Positions 46,203 through 54,871 of a DNA stretch of 54,871 bases are shown here, piece by piece. Position numbers and translations under genes: made by a program. The DNA is taken from assembly GCA_965216725.1 (NCBI GenBank), contig CBDCGI010000004.1, forward strand, positions 1 to 54,871, in the 5' to 3' direction. The notes beneath the pieces are model-generated. The model was not told where the DNA came from and ran no database searches. It saw only the letters and a program-made list of their open reading frames with translations. The stretch's first letter is position 1. Each line of letters opens with the position of its first letter. Source of the DNA: JACZUI01 sp965216725. GTDB taxonomy: Bacteria; Actinomycetota; Acidimicrobiia; Spongiisociales; ZC4RG35.

Positions 46203-47160
46203 TAAGCTGAGCCATGGCGTCATGTGGAGGCGGCGGTGGGCCAGTTGGTCGAGTTGGTGGAGTGGGGCGTCTGGGTTTGGGGATCGGTGTTGGGCGGTGG
46301 AGTCGGCTCGAGGGGTGGGGTATTTGTTGTCTCAGCAGCTGGTTGGGGCTGGTGAGCGTGTGATCGATGTTCCGCCGATGTTGGCGTCTCGGGTGAGGTT
46401 GTTGGGTTCGGGGCGTTCTCAGAAGAACGATCCGAATGATGCTCTGTCGGTGGCGATCGCTGCTCTTCGGCATCAGGGGTTGAACCTGGTCCGGCCTGAT
46501 GATCACGCTCGAGTGTTGGGCTTGTTGGCGAAACGACATCGAGATATCGCTCGTTTGAAGAACAAGACGGCAAGTCGGCTCCACGCCTTGTTGGCTGAGC
46601 TTCATCCCGGTGGTGTTTCCTCGGTGATGACCGTGAACAAGGCAAAAACCCTGGTTGAAGGGGTCGACCCGGTCGGCGAGATGACCCGGTTCCGGGTGGT
46701 GATCGCCAACGAGATGATCGAGGACATGGTCCGACTCGAAACGCAGATGAGGACATCACGTAAACGAATCAAACGGGCAGTCGTTGCTTCAGGCACCAGC
46801 CTCACCAGCATTCGAGGAGTGGGCCCGATAGGAGCAGCCATCATCCTCGGCTCTGTCGAGGACATCACCCGGTTCCCCACACCCGGCCACTTCGCCTCAT
46901 ACAACGGAACCGCCCCGATCGAAGCCTCCTCAGGGTCAACCAAACGGCATCGGCTCAACCCCAGAGGCAACCGCAAGCTCAACCATGCTCTCCACATGGC
47001 AGCCATATCCCAACTACGCCATCCCGGGAAGGGCCGCGACTACTTCGACAAGAAGATCAACGAAGGCAAAACAACCAAGGAAGCCATCCGAGCGTTGAAA
47101 CGACGAATCTCAGACGTCGTCTACCGCCAACTTCTCAAAGACGCCAAACAGGCCAACTAA
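46203..47160 (+). pseudogene. IS110-family transposase, N-terminally truncated
   Basis: The readable part begins around VEAAVGQLVELVEWG, shifts frame near 46270 to DRCWAVESARGVGYLLSQQL, and continues to TAA 47158-47160. KNDPNDALSVAIAAL is the DEDD-domain region and TSIRGVGPIGAAIILGSVED with FPTPGHFASYNGTAP is the Transposase_20 domain carrying the catalytic Ser (SSGSTKRHRLNPRGNRKLNH). The first ~60 residues with the initial catalytic Asp are missing at the junction with the integrase 5' end, so it should be inactive. Confidence 0.8.
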
Positions 47161-47486
47161 ACCAAGAACAGGGGTCCAGGAAGGACAACCAGGGAACGAC
47201 TCTGACACCGCGTGGCCGGCTCACACCCTGAAACACCGGCTCTTCAGACAGGTCACTTCCCGGACCCACACCAAGCCTACGACCAACCCCACACCACCAA
47301 CACAGGGGCCAACCCACCACGCCCAAACCAACCCACTTGACACAAAGAGGCGTCGTCCAGGCCCCGGGACGTCGCAAGCGTCGCCGGGGCCGCTTTCTTG
47401 ATGATGAAACTACCGAGCGTTCATGACAGAATCTGTTGGCGCTCCTTCAATATTCTTGGGATGGGGTTGCCTGGCATAGCGAAGAC
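47161..47486. other. Non-coding stretch after the IS110 transposase
   Basis: 326 bases without a gene. The first ~200 (C/A-rich, with ACCAACCCCACACC near 47283) may be the element's 3' non-coding end, where IS110-group elements can encode a guide RNA; no structure was confirmed. A terminator-like hairpin lies at 47360-47391. Confidence 0.4.
47360..47391 (+). terminator. Rho-independent terminator
   Basis: GGCCCCGG and CCGGGGCC pair over 8 bp, then GACG with CGTC beyond a one-base bulge, loop TCGCAAG; followed by GCTTTCTT. Confidence 0.65.
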
Positions 47487-47969
47487 TCACATGGAATCCG
47501 TCTGCGGCCTTGCCTTCCCTCCCATTAGACCCTCAAGCCTGAGCCGCGACATAGCGGATCCAGTCATGATTACGGTCCATCCAAGCTCCCTGAAGGTGGC
47601 GTACTTCCGGGCAACGAACTCGTCGTCGTAGGCCGTCTCTCGTGCCCAACCCATCTCCTCGAGTCCGTCAAACACCTCTTCGAGAGCCTCGTCCACGTCG
47701 ATACTCACATAGCGCGATCCCGTATACCGATAGGCGGACCCACCCGCGCTGAGATTCAAGTAGCGCCGAGTGATTCCGTGCTTATAGAGCTCGATGGTGG
47801 TTCCCTCTTGTTGAGTCCTACGCATCCACATGAATCCGCCACACCACTCGCGTGGTAGTGCTCCCTCCAGCGGTCCCCAGTTCGGTTCAACGCCAAGGGT
47901 CTTCTCGGCCCAGTCGTCGGCCAACCGGCTGAGCGTGAGTATGCGCTCGTGGCGTTCTCGCAAGTCCAC
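47487..47969 (-). CDS. Hypothetical protein, last gene of the HigB/ImmA operon
   Basis: 160 residues from the start at 47967-47969, MDLRERHERILTLSRLADDW. Mixed alpha/beta, no membrane helix (YLNLSAGGSAYRYTGSRYVS; DEALEEVFDGLEEMGWARE). No family recognised. It lies 108 bp downstream of the cyclotransferase-like gene on the same strand, so it may be the last gene of the toxin-antitoxin operon. Confidence 0.55.
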   Translation of the reverse strand: MDLRERHERILTLSRLADDWAEKTLGVEPNWGPLEGALPREWCGGFMWMRRTQQEGTTIELYKHGITRRYLNLSAGGSAYRYTGSRYVSIDVDEALEEVFDGLEEMGWARETAYDDEFVARKYATFRELGWTVIMTGSAMSRLRLEGLMGGKARPQTDSM

Positions 47970-48077
47970 TAATTCCTCTTCCCCGCCCTCTATCCCTGAT
48001 CCTGCCGTGCCGGCGCGCCCATTGGAAGGGGGATCAAAGAGTCGATTGGCCGCGACGGTCCACTTAGCTCGACCCGA

Positions 48078-48671
48078 TCACACTCTGCGAGAGGCATCGA
48101 CCGCTTGGTCGAGGTCATCGATCCCGAGTCGATCGAGGATCGCCTGCTCGTAGTCGCTCGACATAGGGGTTCGGATGCCCGCAGACTTCGCGTCCAGCAG
48201 GTATGAGATCCCATCCTTTCGGTCTGCCCCTGCCTGACTCCTGGCGCTTTCGATCGCAAGCTCAGCCAGCAGGGCAGGGGAGAGATCCGGGATGTTCGAG
48301 CCAATTTGCGTGTACAAGACAGTCTCGACTCCTTCGAAGTGGGATAAGCGGTCGACGATGACAGTGTTGCGCGTTGGGCTCTCGCTTACTTTGTAGACGC
48401 CCCCGCTTCCCGTCTCTCGGCGCCAGAGCATGTCGAAGGCCTCGCTCACCATGACTGAATCGGCCAGTACCAGGACCCTTCCGTCAACGGACGAACCCCC
48501 TTCTTCGACAGGGATCAGCGTCGGTCCTCCACCGCGCTTCTTGCTAGAACGAGCGAACTCAACTCTGAACGGTGTTCTGGCAAGAATCCGGTCACGGATC
48601 ACGGGCGCCAGCTCCGGTCCGGGATCGTCGATCAAGGATCCGTAGGCAAGTATCCCGAGGTGGTGACTCAT
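48078..48671 (-). CDS. Gamma-glutamylcyclotransferase-like protein
   Basis: 197 residues from ATG 48669-48671. LGILAYGSLIDDPGPEL is the YGSL substrate-binding motif of the GGCT/AIG2 fold and FRVEFARSS a following strand. The catalytic Glu seen in GGCTs may lie in FDMLWRRETGSGGVYKV. Such enzymes release 5-oxoproline from gamma-glutamyl compounds, though many homologues have other roles. The gene starts 3 bp after the HigA-ImmA stop, a tight operon link unusual for this fold. Confidence 0.7.
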   Translation of the reverse strand: MSHHLGILAYGSLIDDPGPELAPVIRDRILARTPFRVEFARSSKKRGGGPTLIPVEEGGSSVDGRVLVLADSVMVSEAFDMLWRRETGSGGVYKVSESPTRNTVIVDRLSHFEGVETVLYTQIGSNIPDLSPALLAELAIESARSQAGADRKDGISYLLDAKSAGIRTPMSSDYEQAILDRLGIDDLDQAVDASRRV

Positions 48672-48674
48672 CGG

Positions 48675-49757
48675 CTACGTATCGACAAACTCGAGCTTTC
48701 TCCGTAGTCCGTGGCCCACGCTGTAGCCGATGAAGCCTTCTCTTTGAAGCCGCCCCACGACGATGCCAGCATGGATGCCGATCCGATCGGCGAACGCCTC
48801 TATGTCTCTCAAGGTCGTCAGCGCCGGCAATTCACCCTCGTACCTTCTCGGAATCAGTTTTCGCGCCGCGAATTCGTTGGCCTCGTCTTCCAAGTGTGAG
48901 TCGACCTCGCTGGAATCGACAAACGTAAGGCGTTTTCCGTGCAGAAGCACGTGGGCGGCCTCATGGAAGAACGAGAACCAGAAGTGGTCTTCCCACTTGT
49001 AGCGGAGGCTGAGCTGGATCATGGCCTTGGTTGGCGTGAGCCAGCGTGTTGCTCCCCACGCCCGGGCTCCAGTGATTTCGGGTACAAAGACAAGAGCGAC
49101 TCCACTTTGAGCACAGAGGCCTGTCATCTCGGGTAGGTACCGCTCGACATCCCATAGCGTCATTCCCCTGATGGATTGCAGGGCATCTCGAAATCTCTCA
49201 TGGGAGTACTCCGAACATTCCTGTTCGCTCGCCTCCAGCTCTCCCAGGCGAAGCCAGGAAGCAACCGCCGCGGGATGGGCCTTCAAGCGCTCCGACTGCT
49301 TAAAGGCAGCAGCGGGTCTTAACCACACCGCTTCCCAGGATTTGCGATCGGCGACGCCGAAGAACACAAGGACCTGGCGGAGCAAATCGGCTCTGTCCCG
49401 GGTTGGGTCGAGGGCCCCTCGATTCATCAGTTCTTTGACCGGGATGTCATCGAGGAGGTCGAGGTCTTGCTCGAGCGCCTCTCGTTCCGCTATCCGCGAG
49501 AGTGCCTCTTGATAGTTCGCCTCAAGGTTATTCCACAGGCGTGCAGGAACCCGTGTTGCTTTCTCTAAGGACAAAGCGGTGTCAGGGGTTATTGGCGCCT
49601 TGCCCTTGACAATTTGATTGATTGTCTTGGGTGTTAGCCCCGTCCTGCGCGCAAGATCCGCTTGGGTCATCTCGAGGGCCGCAATCGTCTCTTCAAGGGT
49701 CTCCCCAGGCGGGACCGCATAAGGGACCTCAAATCTGTCTTTCGTTCTTGTGCTCAT
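48675..49757 (-). CDS. HigA-type antitoxin fused to an ImmA/IrrE metallopeptidase
   Basis: 360 residues from ATG 49755-49757 after GGAGA. The XRE helix-turn-helix is ALEMTQADLARRTGLTPKTI followed by NQIVKGKAPITPDTALSLEK. The C-terminal ImmA/IrrE domain has the zinc motif FFHEAAHVLLHGK near residue 265 and downstream EDEANEFAARKLIP, whose Glu is a likely third ligand. ImmA-type proteases cleave repressors; here the antitoxin carries its own protease domain. It follows the HigB-like toxin by 10 bp. The long in-frame extension to 49823 overlaps the toxin and is not used. Confidence 0.88.
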   Translation of the reverse strand: MSTRTKDRFEVPYAVPPGETLEETIAALEMTQADLARRTGLTPKTINQIVKGKAPITPDTALSLEKATRVPARLWNNLEANYQEALSRIAEREALEQDLDLLDDIPVKELMNRGALDPTRDRADLLRQVLVFFGVADRKSWEAVWLRPAAAFKQSERLKAHPAAVASWLRLGELEASEQECSEYSHERFRDALQSIRGMTLWDVERYLPEMTGLCAQSGVALVFVPEITGARAWGATRWLTPTKAMIQLSLRYKWEDHFWFSFFHEAAHVLLHGKRLTFVDSSEVDSHLEDEANEFAARKLIPRRYEGELPALTTLRDIEAFADRIGIHAGIVVGRLQREGFIGYSVGHGLRRKLEFVDT

Positions 49758-49767
49758 GGTGTCTCCG

Positions 49768-50103
49768 CTAATGGGTGTCTTCGATCTCGATGATTCGAAT
49801 GGCCGTGACTTGGCTCCAGTCAAGACCGCCGTCGTCTTTCGCCGGAATTGGGTTGTGGTTGGGTTCGATGATCAGTCGGTAGGGATGATCGAGATCAATG
49901 GAGAGTTGCCCCTTTCTGTCTCCGCCGAGCTCATGGCATCTCGGACCAGGCAGCTTTCCAAACTCATCGAGGTTGGACGCTGCATCGATCTCAGCGAGTC
50001 GCCGTTTCACCTTCTTTGAGCGAACGGTGCCGAACTCGCGCTGCATACGCCTCTCGTCAGCGCACGTCTTCTCAAGTTTCTTGTTCGAGAAGACGATGTC
50101 CAC
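49768..50103 (-). CDS. higB: HigB-like toxin (RelE superfamily ribonuclease)
   Basis: 111 residues from GTG 50101-50103 with GGAGA upstream. FSNKKLEKTCADERRMQREF and LGGDRKGQLSIDLDHPYRLI fit the HigB/RelE toxin fold, which cleaves mRNA at the ribosome. The C-terminus WSQVTAIRIIEIEDTH is the usual final strand. The toxin-first order is typical of HigBA. An inverted repeat lies just upstream at 50125-50145. Confidence 0.85.
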   Translation of the reverse strand: MDIVFSNKKLEKTCADERRMQREFGTVRSKKVKRRLAEIDAASNLDEFGKLPGPRCHELGGDRKGQLSIDLDHPYRLIIEPNHNPIPAKDDGGLDWSQVTAIRIIEIEDTH

Positions 50104-50124
50104 TTGTGGTTCTCCACTTCATTC

Positions 50125-50145
50125 TATTAACCTATCGCGTTAATA
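50125..50145. promoter_or_regulatory. Inverted repeat operator of the HigBA operon
   Basis: TATTAAC and GTTAATA are perfect inverted repeats 7 bp apart in the 73-bp gap between the divergent toxin and helicase genes. The HigA HTH probably binds here, and could affect the helicase promoter as well. Confidence 0.65.
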
Positions 50146-50176
50146 CAACGGACCCTACCACAGGTTTCAAGCGCTG

Positions 50177-52900
50177 ATGAACCTGACCCAGACACAACAA
50201 GATGCCATCAACTGCATCGATCGAAACCTTCAGATCGTGGCATGCGCCGGTTCCGGCAAGACCCGAGTGGTCACTGAACGGATACTCCACATCCTCGACA
50301 CCCGGGATGACGTTGGGCCCGAGAGCGTTGTCGCTTTCACGTTCACCGAGAAGGCGGCAGCCGAGTTGAAGGACCGAGTGGCGAGGGGATACCAGAATCG
50401 GTTTGGCAGCCTCGAAGGTCTAGCCGGCATGTACGTGGGGACAATCCATGGCTTCTGCCTTGACCTTCTCCAGCAGAACCTGCCTCAGTACCTCAAGTAC
50501 GACGTACTTGATGAGATCGGGCAGCGTCTCTTCATCGATCGGAACTCGAGCAAGTCAGGACTCACGCCCCTGGGTCTCAGGAGATGGATCCAGTCCAAGC
50601 TCTATCAAACGATCCTGGGGGTGGTTCGAGAGGATGACGTCGATCTCTCCACACTTCCGTCCCAGGCGAGAGCTTCTTTCGACGCCTATCAATGGCTCCT
50701 AGAGCAGCACAGCTACTTGGACTTCAGTGAGATTCTTGTGAGGGCTGTCAGGGAGCTCGAGACGAATGACGACCTTCGAGACCTCGTTGCCAACCGGATC
50801 CGCTTCGTAACCGTCGACGAGTACCAGGACATCAATCCTCTGCAGGAGCGCCTCATTCGAACCCTTGCCGAACTTGGAGCCAACGTATGCGTGGTCGGCG
50901 ACGATGACCAGAACATTTTCCAGTGGCGAGGCAGTGACGTCAGTCACATCCTGAGCTTCGCCTATAGCTATGACGACGTCGAGACCATCAACCTGTCTAC
51001 CAACTTCCGAAGCACCGACCGCATCGTCACGGCAGGTCGTCGCGTCGCAGAGCAGAACATCCGGAGGCTCGAAAAGGAAATGGATAGCGGAAGCCATCAC
51101 TCATTTGAGATGGGCGATCTGCTGGCCCTGCCTTTTGAAAGCCGGCAGGCCGAAGCTGAATGGATTGCAGACAAGATTCTCCGCATGCGGGGAACTCCTT
51201 ATGTGGACGAGCCTGGTTCGGAGCCGCGTGGGATATCGTGGTCCGACTTTGCGGTCCTGTTGCGATCAGTCAAGGGCTCTGCTGGACCGATAATCGATGC
51301 TTTCAGGTCACGAGACATCCCCTATGTCATCTCCGGGATGAATGGCCTGTTCGATACGGATGAGGTTCGCGCGGCTGTGTCAATCTTCAGATTCCTCACC
51401 GGCGATGACACGGAGGACGACTTGCGTGACGCCTGGAGTGACGCGGACGTTGGTCTTGAGGACTCAAACATCGACGCTGGCGTATCGCTCCTCAAGGGCC
51501 GGCGCACCCCAGATCTCGATACGAACCGCTTTCCGATATACAACCTTCAGCGTGTCTACCTGGACTTCCTCGAAACGGTCAGCCTCCGCGAGGAACGCGT
51601 GCCGAGTGGTCGAGGTGAGATCGTGTTTTATAACCTGGGCAAGTTCAGTCAGGTCATCTCCGACTACGAGGCGATTCACTTCAAGAGCGAGCCGACAGAG
51701 AAGTACCGGTCGTTCGTCGGCTTCTTGACCCATCAGGCTCCTGACTACTACCCCGAGGGTGGCCAGGATGTCGCGTACGCAATCCCTGATGCCGTTCGGA
51801 TAATGACCGTACATCAGGCAAAGGGAATGGAGTTTCCGTGCGTTTTCCTCCCGGCGCTACAGAGGAATCGGTTCGCCTCAAAGAAGCAGGGCAACCAGAC
51901 CTGGAACCACATTCCTCGGGAAGCCGTCGCCAATGCTGACCGGTATGACGGCGACATCGAGGACGAGAGGCGTCTGTTCTATGTGGCGATCACCAGGGCG
52001 GAGAAGTACTTGTTTGCGTCCTGGGCACCTCAGCCGGACAACCGGCTGTACCGGAGACCTTCGGACTTCTACAACGCCCTTACCGTCAACGACGCGTTCC
52101 TCACCGCTGAACCTGATCTCCCGACGGTTGAGAAGATCGAGCCCATCCCTCGCACGCCCTTGGTGAACGTGAAACTCTCCTTCAGCGACCTTAAGTATCT
52201 CCTCCTATGCGGGTATCAGTTCAAGCTTCGCCTTCTATACGGATTCAACCCTCCCATCCATGAGGCTCTCGGCTATGGACGTTCTCTGCATAACGCTCTC
52301 GCCGAGATCCACCAGCGGTCAATCGCGGGTGATGTCCCAGCTCCAGACGAGGCGGACGCGCTCGCGAGCCAGCATCTCAATGCTAGGTACGCATACGGGC
52401 ATCTCGAGAAGCAACTCCTCAACAGCGCCCAGGAGTCGTTGCGCAGATACCTCAAAGAGCATTCGGACAACCTGGACAAGCTTGAGCATGTAGAGGAACC
52501 AATCGAACTGAACTTGCCTAACGGTGTTGTCGTTTCCGGGCGCATCGATCTGATACGGCGGACAGATACCGGGATGACGGCCGTTGTCGACTTCAAGTCA
52601 ACGGACAGGGCACAGGAAGAAGACGTGACGCGCGTGCAACTCAACGTCTACGCCCTCGGTTACGAGCAAATGAACGGCGCGATGGCGGATCTGATCGAGA
52701 TTCACAACATGGACGACGGGGGTTCCCATAGAGAAGTCGTCAATCGTTCCCTTATGACCGAAACGAAGGCGATGGTCAGCGGCCTGGGCGACGACGTGCG
52801 ACAGAACTCACTGAAGCGCCTGCCGATGTGGGAAGAGCAGAAGTGTGGGAGTTGCGATCTCGCCGGAATCTGCCGTACTAAGCCGACAACGGCTTCTTAG
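50177..52900 (+). CDS. UvrD/PcrA-like helicase with C-terminal PD-(D/E)XK nuclease
   Basis: 907 residues from ATG 50177. SF1 helicase motifs: Walker A VACAGSGKTRVVTE (~20), FTFTEKAAAELKDRV, motif II TVDEYQDINPLQ (~213), motif III VVGDDDQNIFQWRGS, motif VI RRLFYVAITRAEKYLF (~598). The C-terminal third is RecB/Cas4-like: SGRIDLIRRTDTG and VVDFKSTDRAQE give the nuclease D and DxK, and cysteines in LLCGYQF and CGSCDLAGIC could hold an iron-sulfur cluster. It resembles AddA-like helicase-nucleases but stands alone, converging on the methyltransferase with 3 bp between stops; defence or repair role. Confidence 0.88.
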   Translation: MNLTQTQQDAINCIDRNLQIVACAGSGKTRVVTERILHILDTRDDVGPESVVAFTFTEKAAAELKDRVARGYQNRFGSLEGLAGMYVGTIHGFCLDLLQQNLPQYLKYDVLDEIGQRLFIDRNSSKSGLTPLGLRRWIQSKLYQTILGVVREDDVDLSTLPSQARASFDAYQWLLEQHSYLDFSEILVRAVRELETNDDLRDLVANRIRFVTVDEYQDINPLQERLIRTLAELGANVCVVGDDDQNIFQWRGSDVSHILSFAYSYDDVETINLSTNFRSTDRIVTAGRRVAEQNIRRLEKEMDSGSHHSFEMGDLLALPFESRQAEAEWIADKILRMRGTPYVDEPGSEPRGISWSDFAVLLRSVKGSAGPIIDAFRSRDIPYVISGMNGLFDTDEVRAAVSIFRFLTGDDTEDDLRDAWSDADVGLEDSNIDAGVSLLKGRRTPDLDTNRFPIYNLQRVYLDFLETVSLREERVPSGRGEIVFYNLGKFSQVISDYEAIHFKSEPTEKYRSFVGFLTHQAPDYYPEGGQDVAYAIPDAVRIMTVHQAKGMEFPCVFLPALQRNRFASKKQGNQTWNHIPREAVANADRYDGDIEDERRLFYVAITRAEKYLFASWAPQPDNRLYRRPSDFYNALTVNDAFLTAEPDLPTVEKIEPIPRTPLVNVKLSFSDLKYLLLCGYQFKLRLLYGFNPPIHEALGYGRSLHNALAEIHQRSIAGDVPAPDEADALASQHLNARYAYGHLEKQLLNSAQESLRRYLKEHSDNLDKLEHVEEPIELNLPNGVVVSGRIDLIRRTDTGMTAVVDFKSTDRAQEEDVTRVQLNVYALGYEQMNGAMADLIEIHNMDDGGSHREVVNRSLMTETKAMVSGLGDDVRQNSLKRLPMWEEQKCGSCDLAGICRTKPTTAS

Positions 52901-52903
52901 CCC

Positions 52904-54871
52904 TTACGAGATCTCGAAGACTCTCATGGCCTCATCGCCAAAGTGATTGATCGCCTTGACTGCGATCTTTCCCGTTTCCGGTTTCGGGAAGGGGATCGAC
53001 TCGGTCCGATATAACTGTGCCCACGCCTCCTCATTGATCTCCGATTTCAGCGCTCGTTTCAGGCTCTTGTACGGATCCCAACTGCCGCCGCCGGTGAAAT
53101 AGGCATGGCGCACAAAGAAGGCGTCTCCGTTGTAGTTGCTGTCGATGAACCAACAAGCAATGTCGTCGGGTTCCGCCGAGCGAATCGCGCCCTTGTTGGG
53201 GTCATAGATATCTAGGCCAACCAGCTCGACCCTGATCGTGTCGTCATTTTCTTCGGAGACGGTGACATCCGGCTCGCCGAAGACCATGAATAGGTTCCCG
53301 GCGCCTGTGCTCTTCAGTTCGTCGTCCATCATTAGGTCTGCGTTGATCCGGACGTTGAGCACTTTAATTCTGCCGAGCTTGCGCTCGCTTTCGGTCACAG
53401 CGAAGCCTTCACTCGATGGCTCGACTGCGTCAGCCTCCTCACTCGCACCGGCGTCGAAGGCATATGCACACACCAAGACCAGATCTGCACGGATTTCAGT
53501 TGCCGCCTCTCTTGCGATGTTGGCGACGAGTTCTCTTCCCACAGTGCCAGTCTCCGGACCGATCGCAATCGCTACGCGTCTCTCCCGATCCTCGGCATCC
53601 GTGAAGGAGCCAAGACCTTGGATCCACTGTCCGGCGTAGGGGTCAATCCAGTCCAGGCTCAGGCGTTCTTCTCGATAGCCGTTCTGGACACCAGCCTTCT
53701 CCAGGTTGTCGAGCACCATTTCCACGAAACCGGTTTCGCGGGCGTCAGAGAGGGCGGCCGCCTCTGACTCGCTTTGAAAACTAAGTTCTTCAGGGGCAAC
53801 TGTGCGGTGGGGTGACAAGGACTCAACCGTGAAGGGTCCCGAGACTCGCAGCTTCGTCTGGTCCTGATGAGGTTGGTCGTGGAGAACCTCCGATTCAGTG
53901 TGCCGACGTATCGCTCGCTCGGCTTCCGTGCGGCTCATGCCAGGCTTGATGTCGGGATTGTTCGCAACAGAGCTGAGCATCACGTGGGGCGCTCGTCGAT
54001 AAACGAACCCACGACGGAGGTCCCTTGCGTAGCCATCGCTCGGTTCTCTAGGAGCCTCGAGCCCCAGCTCTTCAGCTTCGATCGATGCGCCCTCTTTGGA
54101 GTCGGCCAGATAGAAGTATGGGAATCTGGAACCCATGATTCGTTGTCGAGTTAAGGCCATCGCGACCCGACTCGTGTCGATCGCGATCCATCTCCGGCCC
54201 CACTTCTCCGCGACAACGGCCGAAGTTCCCGATCCGCATGTGGGATCGAGTACTAGGTCTCCAGGATCCGACGTCATCAGCAGACAACGTTCAACGACCG
54301 TGGGGGAGGTCTGGACCACAAAGATCTTGTCGGACGCGAATCCTGCAATGACGGTGTCTGACCAGAGATTGTTAATCGGATAAACGCTGAAATCATCCAG
54401 GTACCTCACGTAGTAGAGGTTTGCGTCAGTTCCCTCGACTCGGTTAGCGGCTATTAACCGCTCCATCCCGAGTTGATCCGTCTTCCAGTAGTTCTTTGAC
54501 AATTCGTAGGTCGTCCCGTTCCACTCCACCGGAAATCGGCTACCGGGGCTCTGGCTAGTCAGATTGTCAAAGCGGTAGACCCTGGCGCCGTCAGGCAACG
54601 CCTTCAGCCCAGCGCGTTCGGCGGCTGTCAGGCTGCGTGATGTGCCGTCTTCAAGTCGCACCTTGTTGTACGCACTCCCGCCCGCGCCGGCGAGTTCCTT
54701 CTCGTGGTACAGCTGACGGAACTTGGCGCGATCTTTGTCTTTCGCATACCAAATCAAGTAATCAGTCACGCCGGCCAGCAGATTGGTCCGAGCGCCTGTC
54801 GTCTTCTGGAAAGTGATCAAGCCCATCTCGTTGCTAGGACCGAACACCTCGTCCATGAGTGCACGTACGAG
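52904..54871 (-). CDS. Site-specific DNA methyltransferase (N6/N4, type III Mod-like), 5' end outside window
   Basis: The frame is open to the right edge (LVRALMDEVFGPSNEMGLIT), so at least 655 residues are present and the start with the DPPY motif is missing. The AdoMet-binding motif LVLDPTCGSGTSAVVAEKWG lies C-terminal to the catalytic region, the beta-class order. A long C-terminal domain ends KPETGKIAVKAINHFGDEAM, as in type III Mod proteins that pair with a Res helicase-nuclease. No Res gene lies in the window; it may be beyond the edge. Expected to methylate adenine or cytosine for self-protection. Confidence 0.88.
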   Translation of the reverse strand, partial: LVRALMDEVFGPSNEMGLITFQKTTGARTNLLAGVTDYLIWYAKDKDRAKFRQLYHEKELAGAGGSAYNKVRLEDGTSRSLTAAERAGLKALPDGARVYRFDNLTSQSPGSRFPVEWNGTTYELSKNYWKTDQLGMERLIAANRVEGTDANLYYVRYLDDFSVYPINNLWSDTVIAGFASDKIFVVQTSPTVVERCLLMTSDPGDLVLDPTCGSGTSAVVAEKWGRRWIAIDTSRVAMALTRQRIMGSRFPYFYLADSKEGASIEAEELGLEAPREPSDGYARDLRRGFVYRRAPHVMLSSVANNPDIKPGMSRTEAERAIRRHTESEVLHDQPHQDQTKLRVSGPFTVESLSPHRTVAPEELSFQSESEAAALSDARETGFVEMVLDNLEKAGVQNGYREERLSLDWIDPYAGQWIQGLGSFTDAEDRERRVAIAIGPETGTVGRELVANIAREAATEIRADLVLVCAYAFDAGASEEADAVEPSSEGFAVTESERKLGRIKVLNVRINADLMMDDELKSTGAGNLFMVFGEPDVTVSEENDDTIRVELVGLDIYDPNKGAIRSAEPDDIACWFIDSNYNGDAFFVRHAYFTGGGSWDPYKSLKRALKSEINEEAWAQLYRTESIPFPKPETGKIAVKAINHFGDEAMRVFEIS

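Noticed and set aside
38700..47160. Integrated prophage
   Set aside because: Integrase copies are present but no capsid, terminase, portal or tail genes lie in the window; a genomic or defence island fits better.
1..54871. CRISPR array
   Set aside because: No set of three or more regularly spaced 20-50 bp repeats was seen; repeats found are pairs with gene-sized spacing.

Overview
The window is GC-rich bacterial chromosome, most likely from an Actinomycetota member. The signs are GTG and TTG starts, SARP/BTAD regulators, nSTAND1-WD40 giants, LuxR-type LAL regulators, an LtrA protein and a dre-like operator. The WD40 proteins end in a tail containing YNIDPCPTLEE, which reminds me of Acidimicrobiia, but that placement is from memory and is not tested here. 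No rRNA, tRNA or CRISPR array was recognised.

Bases 1-5700 are a sugar/amino-sugar catabolic region. On the + strand lie a Gfo/Idh/MocA dehydrogenase (cut by the left edge), a sugar-phosphate isomerase/epimerase-like protein, an FAD oxidoreductase and a phosphotriesterase-family hydrolase. Converging on the - strand are a second Gfo/Idh/MocA dehydrogenase and a NagB-like glucosamine-6-phosphate deaminase, with a perfect 14-bp GntR/HutC-type palindrome upstream. Bases 5700-12000 hold a membrane protein, a sigma factor with an overlapping membrane-anchored propeller protein (candidate anti-sigma), a large exported protein, LtrA and a zinc-ribbon protein. A TetR/flavin-monooxygenase divergent pair with two matching operators follows, then a DUF2652-SRPBCC protein and two or three toxin-antitoxin loci (AbrB-like, VapBC, Phd/Doc-like).

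Bases 18.5-37.7 kb form an unusual regulatory cluster. It has two giant paralogues combining SARP/BTAD, cyclase-like, protein-kinase-like, nSTAND1 NTPase and WD40 regions; two small single-pass membrane proteins that both start MATTHT and carry short internal repeats; a coiled-coil membrane protein; a sigma-factor stump; and a tandem pair of LAL regulators. The giants differ: the first has a dead kinase site and no membrane helix, while the second has an intact kinase site and a membrane helix but a shattered N-terminal part. A 16-codon orphan copy of the giants' C-terminal tail follows the second LAL gene, so a further giant was probably lost by recombination.

Bases 38-55 kb look like a defence and mobility island. 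It contains a GNAT fragment pair, an HNH endonuclease, a small PD-(D/E)XK nuclease, a DUF262/AlbA_2 fusion and a second PD-(D/E)XK protein. The last two sit between two 231-bp copies of an integrase 3' segment. A tyrosine integrase, an IS110 remnant, a HigB / HigA-ImmA / gamma-glutamylcyclotransferase-like operon, a UvrD helicase with C-terminal nuclease, and a DNA methyltransferase running off the right edge complete it.

Many genes up to 39 kb are split by single-base shifts, often at short homopolymers, so residual indel error in the assembly is likely and competes with true gene decay. Genes broken this way are typed as pseudogene with the suspected shift points given.
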